From Faecalibacterium sp. I4-3-84 (GTDB lineage: Bacteria > Bacillota > Clostridia > Oscillospirales > Ruminococcaceae), in NCBI RefSeq assembly GCF_023347255.1, contig NZ_CP094466.1, forward strand, positions 1,736,001-1,800,000: a DNA stretch of 64,000 bases. The letters are read 5' to 3'. The position numbers were made by a program, and so were the translations under genes. This document shows positions 26,601 through 33,249 of the stretch, piece after piece. The notes under the pieces are model-generated. The model made no database searches. It was not told the origin of the DNA and saw only the letters and a list, made by a program, of their open reading frames with translations. The stretch's first letter is position 1. The number at the start of each line of letters is the position of its first letter.

Positions 26601-26790
26601 CGATGCCGCCGCCATTGTCCTGTACGTTGTCGAAGCCTTTCTGTACCACTTCGGTCAGGTACTGCGCCAGCACTTTAGAGGCTTCTGCCGTGTCGATGGG
26701 CGCAGTGGATTTACGAGCTTCCGGAACCTCCGAAAGCTCGCGGTTCAGCGCATTGTTAATGACCTGTTCGTACAGTCCGGGGTGAAGCAT
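23632..26790 (-). CDS. PLD-nuclease / DEAD-box helicase / DUF3427 fusion
   Basis: 1052 residues. Phospholipase D-like nuclease domain at about 130-290 with HxK (H222, K224) and YVGSSNLS. SF2 helicase core with Walker A AATGTGKT at 346-353, DEFH at 443-446, LLGLTATPERMDG (motif III) and QQLGRGLR (motif VI). A C-terminal DUF3427 region has CxLxLHxxYTRDQ and GRxxxxxKGSRVLLFVRE-like patterns. It acts on DNA or RNA in the cytoplasm; only one HxK is obvious, so the nuclease would need to dimerise. Followed by a NUDIX gene, a pairing seen in defence and stress islands. A ggaag site precedes the start. Confidence 0.88.
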   Translation of the reverse strand: MLHPGLYEQVINNALNRELSEVPEARKSTAPIDTAEASKVLAQYLTEVVQKGFDNVQDNGGGIEAQIALANQIVSTIQTTTKEPDFAALGVDQRAEQLLALLRENDPRLATGKAAKDIERPETSLAQSSLFTGAIHEPQMYTELKKEIVSADHIDMLVSFIKWSGLRLLMDELRQFTQNGGELRIITTSYMGATDVKAIEELHALPNTKIKVSYDTKRTRLHAKTYVFYRDTGFTTAYVGSSNLSNAAISSGLEWNVKVTRKDLPETIEKIAATFESYWNSSEFEYYDEGQRERLTRALKAEKYSETDHSGIYTLDILPYSYQQEILDRLDAERTVRGYNCNLVVAATGTGKTVISALDYKRFCRQYPGQPCRLLFVAHREEILKQSLYTFRAVLKDANFGELYVGSHRADSIDHLFVSIQTFNSQELAAKTAADFYDYIVVDEFHHAAAPTYQKLLEYYQPKILLGLTATPERMDGKSVLDYFGGRIAAEIRLPEAIDRKLLCPFQYFGVTDTADLSSLKWRTGGYDKNELSNLYTLSGMVAERRADLVVNSILKYVTNIDEVKGLGFCVSIAHAQFMARYFNTHGIPSMALTGDSPDEERNAAKQRLVSGELRFLFVVDIYNEGVDIPEVNTVLFLRPTESLTVFLQQLGRGLRLAENKDCLTVLDFIGQANKKYNFEEKFAALLSNTTRSVSRELKEGFVSAPKGCYIQLEKIAAKYVLDNISASYDRTSGLVARAAAFTEDTGLPLTLGNFLDYYHLDPRAIYSKKVCFSRLCVRAGAASDFAEPLEETMTKAFARFAVVDSRRWICFLLGLLPKLDNTDFAALSPVEKRMLQMFYVTLWGKTAESWEDEEVLDNLYALSDSPVLLGELQALLQYQYDRIDFIDEPVDVGFDCPLDLHCTYTRDQLLVALDFLKPATVREGVKWLPEKQLDVFFVTLNKADKDYSPTTMYKDYSINESLFHWQSQSTTAENSATGQRYIHHREKGSRVLLFVREFKADARFGGAGAYTYLGTVNYVKHDGSRPMNITWRLNRPIPAKFLKKTNKLVVG

Positions 26791-27099
26791 GATGACACTT
26801 CCTTGCAGTTTTTTTCTATTATAGCGCGGACAAAAGCCCTATTCAATGCTCACAATACGGATGAGACATTGCTTAACCACTCAAAAGCACAATAAACAGG
26901 CAGGTTGCTGACATATTTCTGTACTAATCTCTGGAAAGAAGTCAGAAAGGTGTAGCTGTGGTCTCTGCTGTGTAGATGGCGGTAAGGACACTACTTGCGG
27001 CGTGTCATCAGGACCACCGAAGGCGGAAAATATGAGGACTACTGCGAAGAGCTTTCAGAGTGGGTGGAAGTTCCTGACCCGGACGATGATGACTGAACT
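26791..27099. other. Gap with a small coding remnant
   Basis: From 26986 to the TGA at 27094-27096 the plus strand reads GHYLRRVIRTTEGG, then EDYCEELSEWVEVPDPDDDD, an acidic C-terminal tail of a lost gene preceded in frame by TAA. Nothing else recognised; the region 26791-26850 probably carries the promoter of the helicase gene. Confidence 0.3.
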
Positions 27100-27168
27100 C
27101 AAATGGATACAACAAGACCCACAGATTGGGATGAGCATCCAATCTGTGGGTCTTGTTGTATCCATTTG
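27100..27168. repeat. Perfect 30-bp inverted repeat (long hairpin)
   Basis: Arms 27100-27129 and 27139-27168 are exact reverse complements with a 9-base loop. The arms begin caaatggatacaacaagacc. There is no following T-run on either strand, so it is not a simple terminator; it sits just after the coding remnant. Confidence 0.9.
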
Positions 27169-27178
27169 CTGATACTTA

Positions 27179-27198
27179 TTGATACCAATTGGTATCAA
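27179..27198. repeat. Perfect 20-bp palindrome
   Basis: ttgataccaattggtatcaa is its own reverse complement. It lies 10 bases right of the long hairpin. A related half, gatattaattggtgtca, occurs near 28528-28544. Likely a dimeric regulator site. Confidence 0.7.
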
Positions 27199-27261
27199 TA
27201 TACTGACAACCAACAAAAAGTCAAGTAAATAGGGCTACTTTATCCCTTACTCAATGCGGAT

Positions 27262-27290
27262 TCCCTTAAAATTGGCCGTATTTTAAGGGA
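27262..27290. promoter_or_regulatory. Inverted-repeat box downstream of fic
   Basis: tcccttaaaat (27262-27272) and attttaaggga (27280-27290) with a 7-base spacer, followed by cgattaagggatt. The same arrangement, spacer length included, occurs upstream of fic at 28375-28407. Confidence 0.7.
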
Positions 27291-27310
27291 AAGATGGAGC
27301 GATTAAGGGA

Positions 27311-28357
27311 TTACTTCAACCGTAGGTACACAGTTGATTTGCCTGCTCCCTCGCGTTTCAACTCGCCGTTTTCAACGAGTTTCCGCAAGGAACCCTCAAT
27401 GGAACTAAGGCTCAGCGAAGGGCAGAGTTCCCGGATATCCTGCTTGGTAAAGCGCCCGATCTTGTTCTTCGTAGCATTCCGAACAACTTCAATGGCTGGA
27501 AGTTTTGTTTCCACGAGGGCAAAGCGTTCTTCAAAATCGCGGTATGCAGAGAGAATGGTTCCCAAAATATATTTGATGAATGGAACAACATCCTCTGTGC
27601 CCTCGTACCATCCGCTTTGCGCCTGCGCAAGAGCTGAATAGTAGAGGTCTTTGTTCTTGGCAATCTTGGCTTCAAGTGAGATGTATTTCCCGACATAGAA
27701 ACCGTTCTGATACAGCATCAGGGTCGTGAGAAGGCGGCTCATCCGGCCATTGCCATCGTTGAACGGATGAATACAGAGAAAATCATGGATGAACACAGGA
27801 ATTGCGATCAATGGTTCTACTTCAAAGTTCCCGATCACACGGTTATATTCTTCGCAGATTCGATCAAGAGCCGCTGGCGTTTCGTAAGGAGCCAATGGGG
27901 TGAAAAGAACTTCGCTATGTCCATCGGGATAGGTTGCGCTGATATAATTCTGTACGTTCTTCGTCCGTCCTGCGACGGGGTTGTTCATGTGGCTGTACAA
28001 AACCTTATGCAGCTGCAAAATATAATTCTGCGTAATCGGAATCACATCAAAATTTTCATGAATGAGGTTCAGGACATCACGGTAGCCTGCAATCTCTTGT
28101 TCATCACGGTTGCGCGGCGTCGTTTTTTCCTCCACGAGCTGCTTGATTCGGGTGCTGGTGGTCACGATTCCCTCGATGGCATTGGATGCTTCGGTGCTTT
28201 GCACCTTTGCAATCTCCACCAGACGTTCCAGCTCTTCAGGACGCTGCTTCAAGTAAAGTTCCTGCTTACCCGCTTCTTTATAGATTGCAGCAATATAGCC
28301 GAGAATCTCGGAATCCCATTTTTGCTCTTTGATTTTGGAGTAATTGAATGCTCTCAT
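27311..28357 (-). CDS. Fic-family AMPylase-type protein
   Basis: 348 residues. Complete Fic active site HPFNDGNGR at 197-205, so transferase chemistry (usually AMP transfer to a protein hydroxyl) should be possible. An inhibitory helix with S58xxxE62G63 lies in the N-terminal part (class II Fic, self-inhibited). The C-terminal ~80 residues (FTKQDIRELCPSLSLSSIEG) form a winged-helix DNA-binding domain. Stand-alone, no antitoxin gene beside it. Matching inverted repeats flank the gene on both sides and suggest autoregulation. Confidence 0.92.
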   Translation of the reverse strand: MRAFNYSKIKEQKWDSEILGYIAAIYKEAGKQELYLKQRPEELERLVEIAKVQSTEASNAIEGIVTTSTRIKQLVEEKTTPRNRDEQEIAGYRDVLNLIHENFDVIPITQNYILQLHKVLYSHMNNPVAGRTKNVQNYISATYPDGHSEVLFTPLAPYETPAALDRICEEYNRVIGNFEVEPLIAIPVFIHDFLCIHPFNDGNGRMSRLLTTLMLYQNGFYVGKYISLEAKIAKNKDLYYSALAQAQSGWYEGTEDVVPFIKYILGTILSAYRDFEERFALVETKLPAIEVVRNATKNKIGRFTKQDIRELCPSLSLSSIEGSLRKLVENGELKREGAGKSTVYLRLK

Positions 28358-28374
28358 GCCCTTACCACCCTCTC

Positions 28375-28407
28375 TTTCCCTTAAAATATACTACATTTTA
28401 AGGGAAA
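28375..28407. promoter_or_regulatory. Inverted-repeat box upstream of fic
   Basis: tttcccttaaaat (28375-28387) and attttaagggaaa (28395-28407) with a 7-base spacer, 18 bases upstream of the fic start. A further half-site gattaaggga follows near 28416. Position and symmetry fit an operator for the Fic protein's own winged helix or a lost partner. Confidence 0.75.
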
Positions 28408-28534
28408 AGCAAGACGATTAAGGGATTCTGCTCTAAAAAAGTTGGACATTCGAGAAGAACAAGCATATACGGCAGCAATGCCGCCTTAAAGTGAAAAGGC
28501 GGTGGTTTTTGCCCTAACAATGATATAAATGATA

Positions 28535-28923
28535 TTAATTGGTGTCAGCTGACTTCTGATATTCAGCCATGATTTTTCTTGCCCTGCCACGGGTAGTGTC
28601 CTCAAAGGTCTCATCTTCGCTGAAGCGCAGCCAGAAAGGGTCTTCCATCAGGCAGGCATTGGTGCGCTTGACAATTTCCCATGCGTTGTAGTCGGGCAGT
28701 CTCATCATCTCCAGAATCTCTTTGCAATCCATCCGATTTCGGGGAAAATGCGTTTCTTTGCCCAGACGACTACATCGACCAGCGGCACCTTGCGGCTGTT
28801 TCCAATAAAAAGGTTCAAGGGCAGGTCGTACTATAGCACGCCCTCATTAACGCAGAGATACTACCTATCTTCGCTCAGATGAGCGATTTCCCGTTTATCT
28901 AACATCAGTTTCAGGTAAGCCAT
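28535..28923 (-). pseudogene. Broken small gene after the AAA15 ATPase
   Basis: A ribosome-binding site (aaggagcg) and ATG at 28923 start MAYLKLMLDKREIAHLSEDR; the frame then meets TAG, YLCVNEGVL, TAG, and continues YDLPLNLFIGNSRKVPLVDV. A frameshift at the TTTTCCCC run near 28745 moves to MDCKEILEMMRLPDYNAWEI, ending at 28535. Two stops and a shift indicate decay of a protein of about 125 residues. Family not recognised. The start lies 3 bases after the ATPase stop, so it was the second gene of that operon. Confidence 0.6.
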
Positions 28924-28925
28924 AT

Positions 28926-30110
28926 TTATACGCTCCTTAATAATTCTTTCCTCATGTGTGGAATCGCCCCATACCGGCCTTGCAGATAGCCTTTGGCGAT
29001 GTTCTCGCCTTTCCGCGGGGAGAATTCCGTCAAAGCATAAATATCGGTCTGCATGGTCTTTTCGTTCTTCTCTGCAAACCAGATCTGGTCACGGCGCAGC
29101 AGGGTCAGGTCGAGAAGGCCATTATCATGGGTGGTGAAGATAAGCTGGGCGTGGTTCGTATTGATGGCAGTATCCTGTACCATCTCGATCAGATGTCGGG
29201 TCAAAAGCGGGTGCATACTGGATTCGATCTCGTCTACGACCAGCACGGCTCCGGATTCCAGAGCGGCCAGCCACATTCCGATGCGGGAGAAGAAACGCTG
29301 TGTGCCGACCGATTCCAGCCCCAAAGGAAGCCAGAATCCCTTGGAAGTGCCCTCCCTGGAATCCAGCGTGTGCAGGGCAGAGATGACGGGTTCGTCCTTG
29401 GAGCCGGTAATGCGGATGTCCTTGATGCCGAGGTCTGCGCACAGCATTTCATGCAGGATACGGCTCTTTTCAGAGCCGCCCTGCCGGATAGCAGACAATG
29501 TGGCATCCAGCCGCATTTCTGTTCCCATAAATCCTGTCAGTTTTTCAAAAAACCACAGATATGCCTTCTCGGTCTGCGGACAATTCCACTCGTTGGAACT
29601 GGATAGGTACAGACGATTTTCGGCGGTTCGTCCAGAAAGTGTAAGCTGTTCTTGGACGTTTTCACGAAATTGGTAGCTGCTTCCCTCTCTGGAAAAAATC
29701 AACGCTTCCCGGCCATTTGGCCAGTGATAGAGATATTCGGTCAGGACTTTGGACTTGTCAAACGAGAACCCATAGGCATACTTGATGCCGCCATAAAAAT
29801 AGATGGCTTCAAAGCTGGTCGGTTGTGTAGGCTGATTGGTAAAAGCAAACGGTTCCTGCGGAAGCGGTTCACCCTTCAGCAGCTTGGCATATCGGCCGCA
29901 GACCATTTCCCGCATGAGCAAAAGAGCATGGAGAACATTGCTCTTTCCGGCCGCATTTGCGCCATACAGTGCCAGCACAGGCACAAGCTGTTTCTTCTCG
30001 TCCGGTGAAATCAGGCAGTCAGCCAGACTTTTGTCCGTGGATGCTTTCAGGCTGATAATGGATGTTTCCTTGATGGAACGGTGGTTGGTGACTGAAAATT
30101 GAAGCAGCAT
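28926..30110 (-). CDS. AAA15-type ABC ATPase (COG1106/RloA-like)
   Basis: 394 residues, an SMC-like ATPase with Walker A ALYGANAAGKSN at 48-58, Walker B VLVVDEIESSMHP and H-loop IFTTHDNGLLD. Such proteins occur as the ATPase half of two-gene defence or tRNA-cleaving systems (RloA/RloB, AbiL and relatives). Here the downstream partner is broken and does not look like RloB. It starts after a gggagga site. Probably non-functional as a system now. Confidence 0.82.
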   Translation of the reverse strand: MLLQFSVTNHRSIKETSIISLKASTDKSLADCLISPDEKKQLVPVLALYGANAAGKSNVLHALLLMREMVCGRYAKLLKGEPLPQEPFAFTNQPTQPTSFEAIYFYGGIKYAYGFSFDKSKVLTEYLYHWPNGREALIFSREGSSYQFRENVQEQLTLSGRTAENRLYLSSSNEWNCPQTEKAYLWFFEKLTGFMGTEMRLDATLSAIRQGGSEKSRILHEMLCADLGIKDIRITGSKDEPVISALHTLDSREGTSKGFWLPLGLESVGTQRFFSRIGMWLAALESGAVLVVDEIESSMHPLLTRHLIEMVQDTAINTNHAQLIFTTHDNGLLDLTLLRRDQIWFAEKNEKTMQTDIYALTEFSPRKGENIAKGYLQGRYGAIPHMRKELLRSV

Positions 30111-30421
30111 CGCAATTCCTCCCAGATGATTTTCTGAATCCAGTGTACTCTATTCTAGGCGGAAACTCAAATTTTAATTTTGAAATTTGCAAGCATCATG
30201 CAAAAATTAAGAACAAAACTTGAAATATCAGCTTTTGATACCGCTCAGATACTATCAAAGATTATTCTGCGTACACGATCTCCCTCAACATTACCTCCTC
30301 GGCCGGTGCTTTCAGCTCGGTCTAATTTAAAAACATTCTTGAGCTCCGTTCGACAAAAACACATTTCCTAGTTCGAGAGATAGTTATTTACTATTTTAAT
30401 GTTCGATAGTTGCACTATATG
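30111..30421. other. AT-rich gap
   Basis: No gene recognised. The left end should hold the promoter of the AAA15 gene. The sequence becomes strongly AT-rich toward the orphan gene at 30491, marking a separate insertion. Confidence 0.4.
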
Positions 30422-30450
30422 TTGAAAATACGCAAAAGAGAGAGTATACT
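30422..30450 (+). promoter_or_regulatory. Sigma-A promoter for the tail-anchored orphan
   Basis: TTGAAA at 30422-30427 and TATACT at 30445-30450 with a 17-base spacer, 40 bases before the start codon. Confidence 0.75.
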
Positions 30451-30490
30451 TCTGTAAAGTAAAATTGAGATGCAATGGAGGAATCAGAAT

Positions 30491-31447
30491 ATGAATAATC
30501 ATCATGTGGAAGATGATGGATTCGCGGTATGGGTTGTTCCTATTGATAAACGAGACGGATCATGTGATGTTGACCTTCATATAAATCAGTGGATTATGCC
30601 AAGCCGAAAAACGTCTTCAGTGAAAGTATTCTCTGATTTTGGTATAAGAGTTAGTCACGCGCACAATATAAGTAACATTTGCTTTTTTGTGCCTTTTGAT
30701 ATGAAAGAGAGTTATACGGATTTATCTAAAAAATTGAAAAATCCAGATATCTCACGCGGAATTTTTAACACGAATTGCACAATAAATGCGAATGATGGAA
30801 AAAATATTTTTGAATTGAGCTATAATTCTCATCAATCAAACGTTTTAGAAATGATCCCCCGTATGAAGGGGGTAAATAATGGGGTACTTGTGACCTTTGA
30901 TTTGAAATCGATCATTGACAGTTTAACAAAAGATGAAGTGTATGTGCGCTTCAGAATCAAAAATAGTAAATTAGGTGTTTTTTTAGAAAAAGAATCTAAA
31001 ATGATTGAGTCATTTGCAACCCTTTTGTCGAGTCCGATTATTAAAGAGGGTTATTCTTATACTATACGGGTTAATGAAATGCGCTGTCTGCCGGATGAGA
31101 TCAGACGTGATATTTTTTTGCAAGAACAAAAAGTAAAGAAAATAATTTTGACGGTTTGTATGAATGGTCAACTTCTTATAGACAACAATACGTGTTATAA
31201 AACTCGTACACTTGAGAAAGCACTATACAAAGATTATATACCATCCAATTTTATCTCGGAAAATTGTATGGTATACCAATGGTTGCAAGAAAAGCCTAAT
31301 GGAAGTCATTATAATTTAACTACTACATTTTATAAAGAATATATCAATAAAAAGAGCTTCCTTATATATGCAATATTTGTCGTTCTGTTCTCAGCGTTAG
31401 GTGGAGGAGTTGTAGAAATAATAAAACTTATTATTTCATATTTATAA
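30491..31447 (+). CDS. Unknown tail-anchored protein on an AT-rich insertion
   Basis: 318 residues, no recognised domain. A large cytosolic region without obvious motifs is followed by a single C-terminal membrane segment (FLIYAIFVVLFSALGGGVVE region, about 290-318). The start at 30491 has GGAGGA 8 bases upstream. It has its own promoter and no operon partner, and codon use is much more AT-rich than the flanks. It interrupts the frame of a TnpV-like gene next to it. A soluble sensor with a tail anchor would fit a single-gene defence effector, but that is a guess. Confidence 0.6.
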   Translation: MNNHHVEDDGFAVWVVPIDKRDGSCDVDLHINQWIMPSRKTSSVKVFSDFGIRVSHAHNISNICFFVPFDMKESYTDLSKKLKNPDISRGIFNTNCTINANDGKNIFELSYNSHQSNVLEMIPRMKGVNNGVLVTFDLKSIIDSLTKDEVYVRFRIKNSKLGVFLEKESKMIESFATLLSSPIIKEGYSYTIRVNEMRCLPDEIRRDIFLQEQKVKKIILTVCMNGQLLIDNNTCYKTRTLEKALYKDYIPSNFISENCMVYQWLQEKPNGSHYNLTTTFYKEYINKKSFLIYAIFVVLFSALGGGVVEIIKLIISYL

Positions 31448-31454
31448 TTTTAAT

Positions 31455-31550
31455 TCAACTGATAGAATGCGGCAGAGTGAGCAGGGGCAGTTGATAGTCC
31501 CCGACCTGTGCATAGGGAATTGCGGTGCGGACAATCGTTTCCTTTTTCAT
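31455..31550 (-). pseudogene. N-terminal remnant of a TnpV-like transposon protein
   Basis: An intact start with aaaggaga site encodes MKKETIVRTAIPYAQVGDYQ, then LPLLTLPHSIS-stop. The pattern Y.Q.GDYxLPxLTLP is that of the N-terminus of small transposon-encoded TnpV proteins. The remainder is missing at the edge of the AT-rich orphan. Confidence 0.4.
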
Positions 31551-31610
31551 GGTGAATCTCCTTTTCGTTTGGTTTTCAACGTCTTTTGCGGCAATGGTGG
31601 AAAACAGCAG

Positions 31611-32492
31611 TCACTTCTTCCGATTCTGTGCGGTCAGCCAGTTGCCCTGCGCCTGATAGTAGTGCTCCATCGTGGTGGGGGCGTTCAGGATGGTGGTGCG
31701 CAGATAGGCCATGATGTTCTTGATGGGCTGGGTGGTGTTGGACATCACATCGAAGATGTACTCAACGTGCTGGCTGGTCAGCTTGTCCAGCCGCAGCCGA
31801 ATGGCTTTGGTGGTCTGCGGCTGCCTGCCGACGTACTGAGTCTGTCGTGGACAGCAGTACATCTCCACAATGTTGTCCAGCAGTTCCTCCAGCTTGTCGG
31901 GGTCGTACCGCTGGGCAAGGGTGTCGATCTCCAAACGTTCCCGAAACTCCTCCCGTACCTGTGCTTCCATCTGGTCAAAATCTGCGGATTCGCCTGCCTG
32001 CCCTGATAGATTAGTACTTTGTCTTTTAGTATTTTGTTTATTAGTATTTTGTTGCGTTGCCTTTTCCAAATTGGGCTCAGCCAAATTTGGAAAATCCAAA
32101 AATGGTGAAGAACAAGGTTTCATGCGGCTTTTCGGGCTTTTGGTTGCGGACGGGTTCGATGGCCCGCCTTCCTTGCCGGGAACGGCAGGATCGTCCTCAA
32201 CAGGCGATTCATAAACCTGATAATCGTAGTCGATGATCTGCCCTTTGGCATTGCGGACTTTCTGACGGCGGACGTAGCCGTGTTCTTCCAGTTCCAGAAC
32301 AGCGGTGCGTACACTGTCCAGACCATCCTTGCAACCAACGGTCAGCCCTTTCAGGCTGTAATCCCAATCGTCCGGCAGGGAGAGCATATAGGACAGCAGT
32401 CCCTTGGCTTTCAGGGACAGCCTCTTATCCTGCAGGTGGTGGTTGCTCATGACGGTGTAGTTGACATTTTTATTGACGCGGAATGTTGACAT
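31611..32492 (-). CDS. DUF6017/replisome-organiser-like protein of an integrative element
   Basis: 293 residues. The N-terminal winged helix (LSLKAKGLLSYMLSLPDDWD, then GLTVGCKDGLDSVRTAV) is the helix-turn-helix seen in replication initiators of ICEs and phages. A low-complexity, Gln/Asn/Ser-rich linker (about 115-160) leads to a C-terminal helical domain (ETLAQRYDPDKLEELL-like region; DnaD/DUF6017 style). Likely loads or organises replication of the element. An aaggga site precedes the start. It is the right-most intact element gene before the tRNA-Ser fragment. Confidence 0.75.
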   Translation of the reverse strand: MSTFRVNKNVNYTVMSNHHLQDKRLSLKAKGLLSYMLSLPDDWDYSLKGLTVGCKDGLDSVRTAVLELEEHGYVRRQKVRNAKGQIIDYDYQVYESPVEDDPAVPGKEGGPSNPSATKSPKSRMKPCSSPFLDFPNLAEPNLEKATQQNTNKQNTKRQSTNLSGQAGESADFDQMEAQVREEFRERLEIDTLAQRYDPDKLEELLDNIVEMYCCPRQTQYVGRQPQTTKAIRLRLDKLTSQHVEYIFDVMSNTTQPIKNIMAYLRTTILNAPTTMEHYYQAQGNWLTAQNRKK

Positions 32493-32820
32493 GGCGGCTT
32501 CCCTTTCAGCCCAATGCGGGCAAGAGAAAACGCAGCATTTCCCGGCTTTCGGGAAACGCTGCGTTCAGACAGGGAAGCCTGCTGTGAGCTGGCACAGCAA
32601 CGGCAACACTGCATATTTCTAACGGACATCTAACACAACTACACCTGAAATGCAGCCGCTGACGGCCTGTGTGAAAAAAGCTTTTTCTAACGTCATTTCG
32701 CAAAAAGCGGCTGATTTTTGCCTGCAAATTGCGGTGTGACGTGCCTTTTTGGAGGTTACAAGAATGCCCTCAGCTGCCAATGACAGCCGCGAGGAACCAG
32801 CTTCATCCAACAATTTCAAA
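32493..32820. other. Element right-end, non-coding
   Basis: aacgcagc...tttcccg pairs with cgggaaa.cgctgcgtt around 32529-32566, an imperfect hairpin. No gene supported. The plus strand in front of the tRNA fragment reads MPSAANDSREEPASSNNFKD, which may be the leftover 3' end of an integrase or of the attachment region; too short to call. Confidence 0.35.
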
Positions 32821-32881
32821 GACTCGAAATGCGATAGGCCGGGAGACCGGTGCCAGGGTTCGACTCCCTGATGCTCCGCCA
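32821..32881 (+). pseudogene. 3' two-thirds of a tRNA-Ser (attachment-site remnant)
   Basis: Begins at gactcgaaat (anticodon CGA), has a variable arm, the T-arm caggg-ttcgact-ccctg, atgctcc, G and encoded CCA to 32881. The 5' third is missing; upstream sequence does not fold into a D-arm. The break falls exactly at the 10-base stretch shared with tRNA-Ser at 13207 and the degenerate copy at 12985. Typical of an att site in a tRNA gene. Confidence 0.75.
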
Positions 32882-33249
32882 AAAAGAATGGACAGGTGAA
32901 TTTTATTCGTCTGTCCATTCTTTTTTGCCGGAACATCGCCCGTCCACCCTGTCTTGTGGGCGTATGGCATCATGCTGACGCATTGCCATAGGCCATTTTA
33001 TCACCCCATGGCAGATTTCAGGTAGTGCAGACGGTATTTCAGATACTGGCGGATCGCGGACGCTCTTTTTTCGCTCAGCAAGGCAAGAATCGGAGAGATT
33101 GCCTGAAGAATCTTCTGATAATCTGCTGCCCCCGGCCTATGAATTTTGCGTTTTTTCACGCAAAAGGGGCCACCGGTCTTCAGGCAGAAGGAGCGTGGAG
33201 ATTGCACCGCCCCACCACCAGAAAAGCCACAGCGGAACAAGTCCACTCG
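32882..33249. other. Gap between tRNA fragment and sensor kinase
   Basis: gaatggacag...ctgtccattc (32886-32921) forms a hairpin followed by ttttttgcc and would act as the tRNA terminator. An 81-codon minus-strand frame at 33001-33246 is possible but has no supporting feature. Confidence 0.5.

Noticed and set aside
32619-32936. 105-codon minus-strand open frame over the tRNA-Ser fragment
   Set aside because: Antisense to the tRNA remnant, no homology and no ribosome-binding site.
33001-33246. 81-codon minus-strand open frame before the sensor kinase
   Set aside because: No recognised motifs and no good start signal; left as unsupported.
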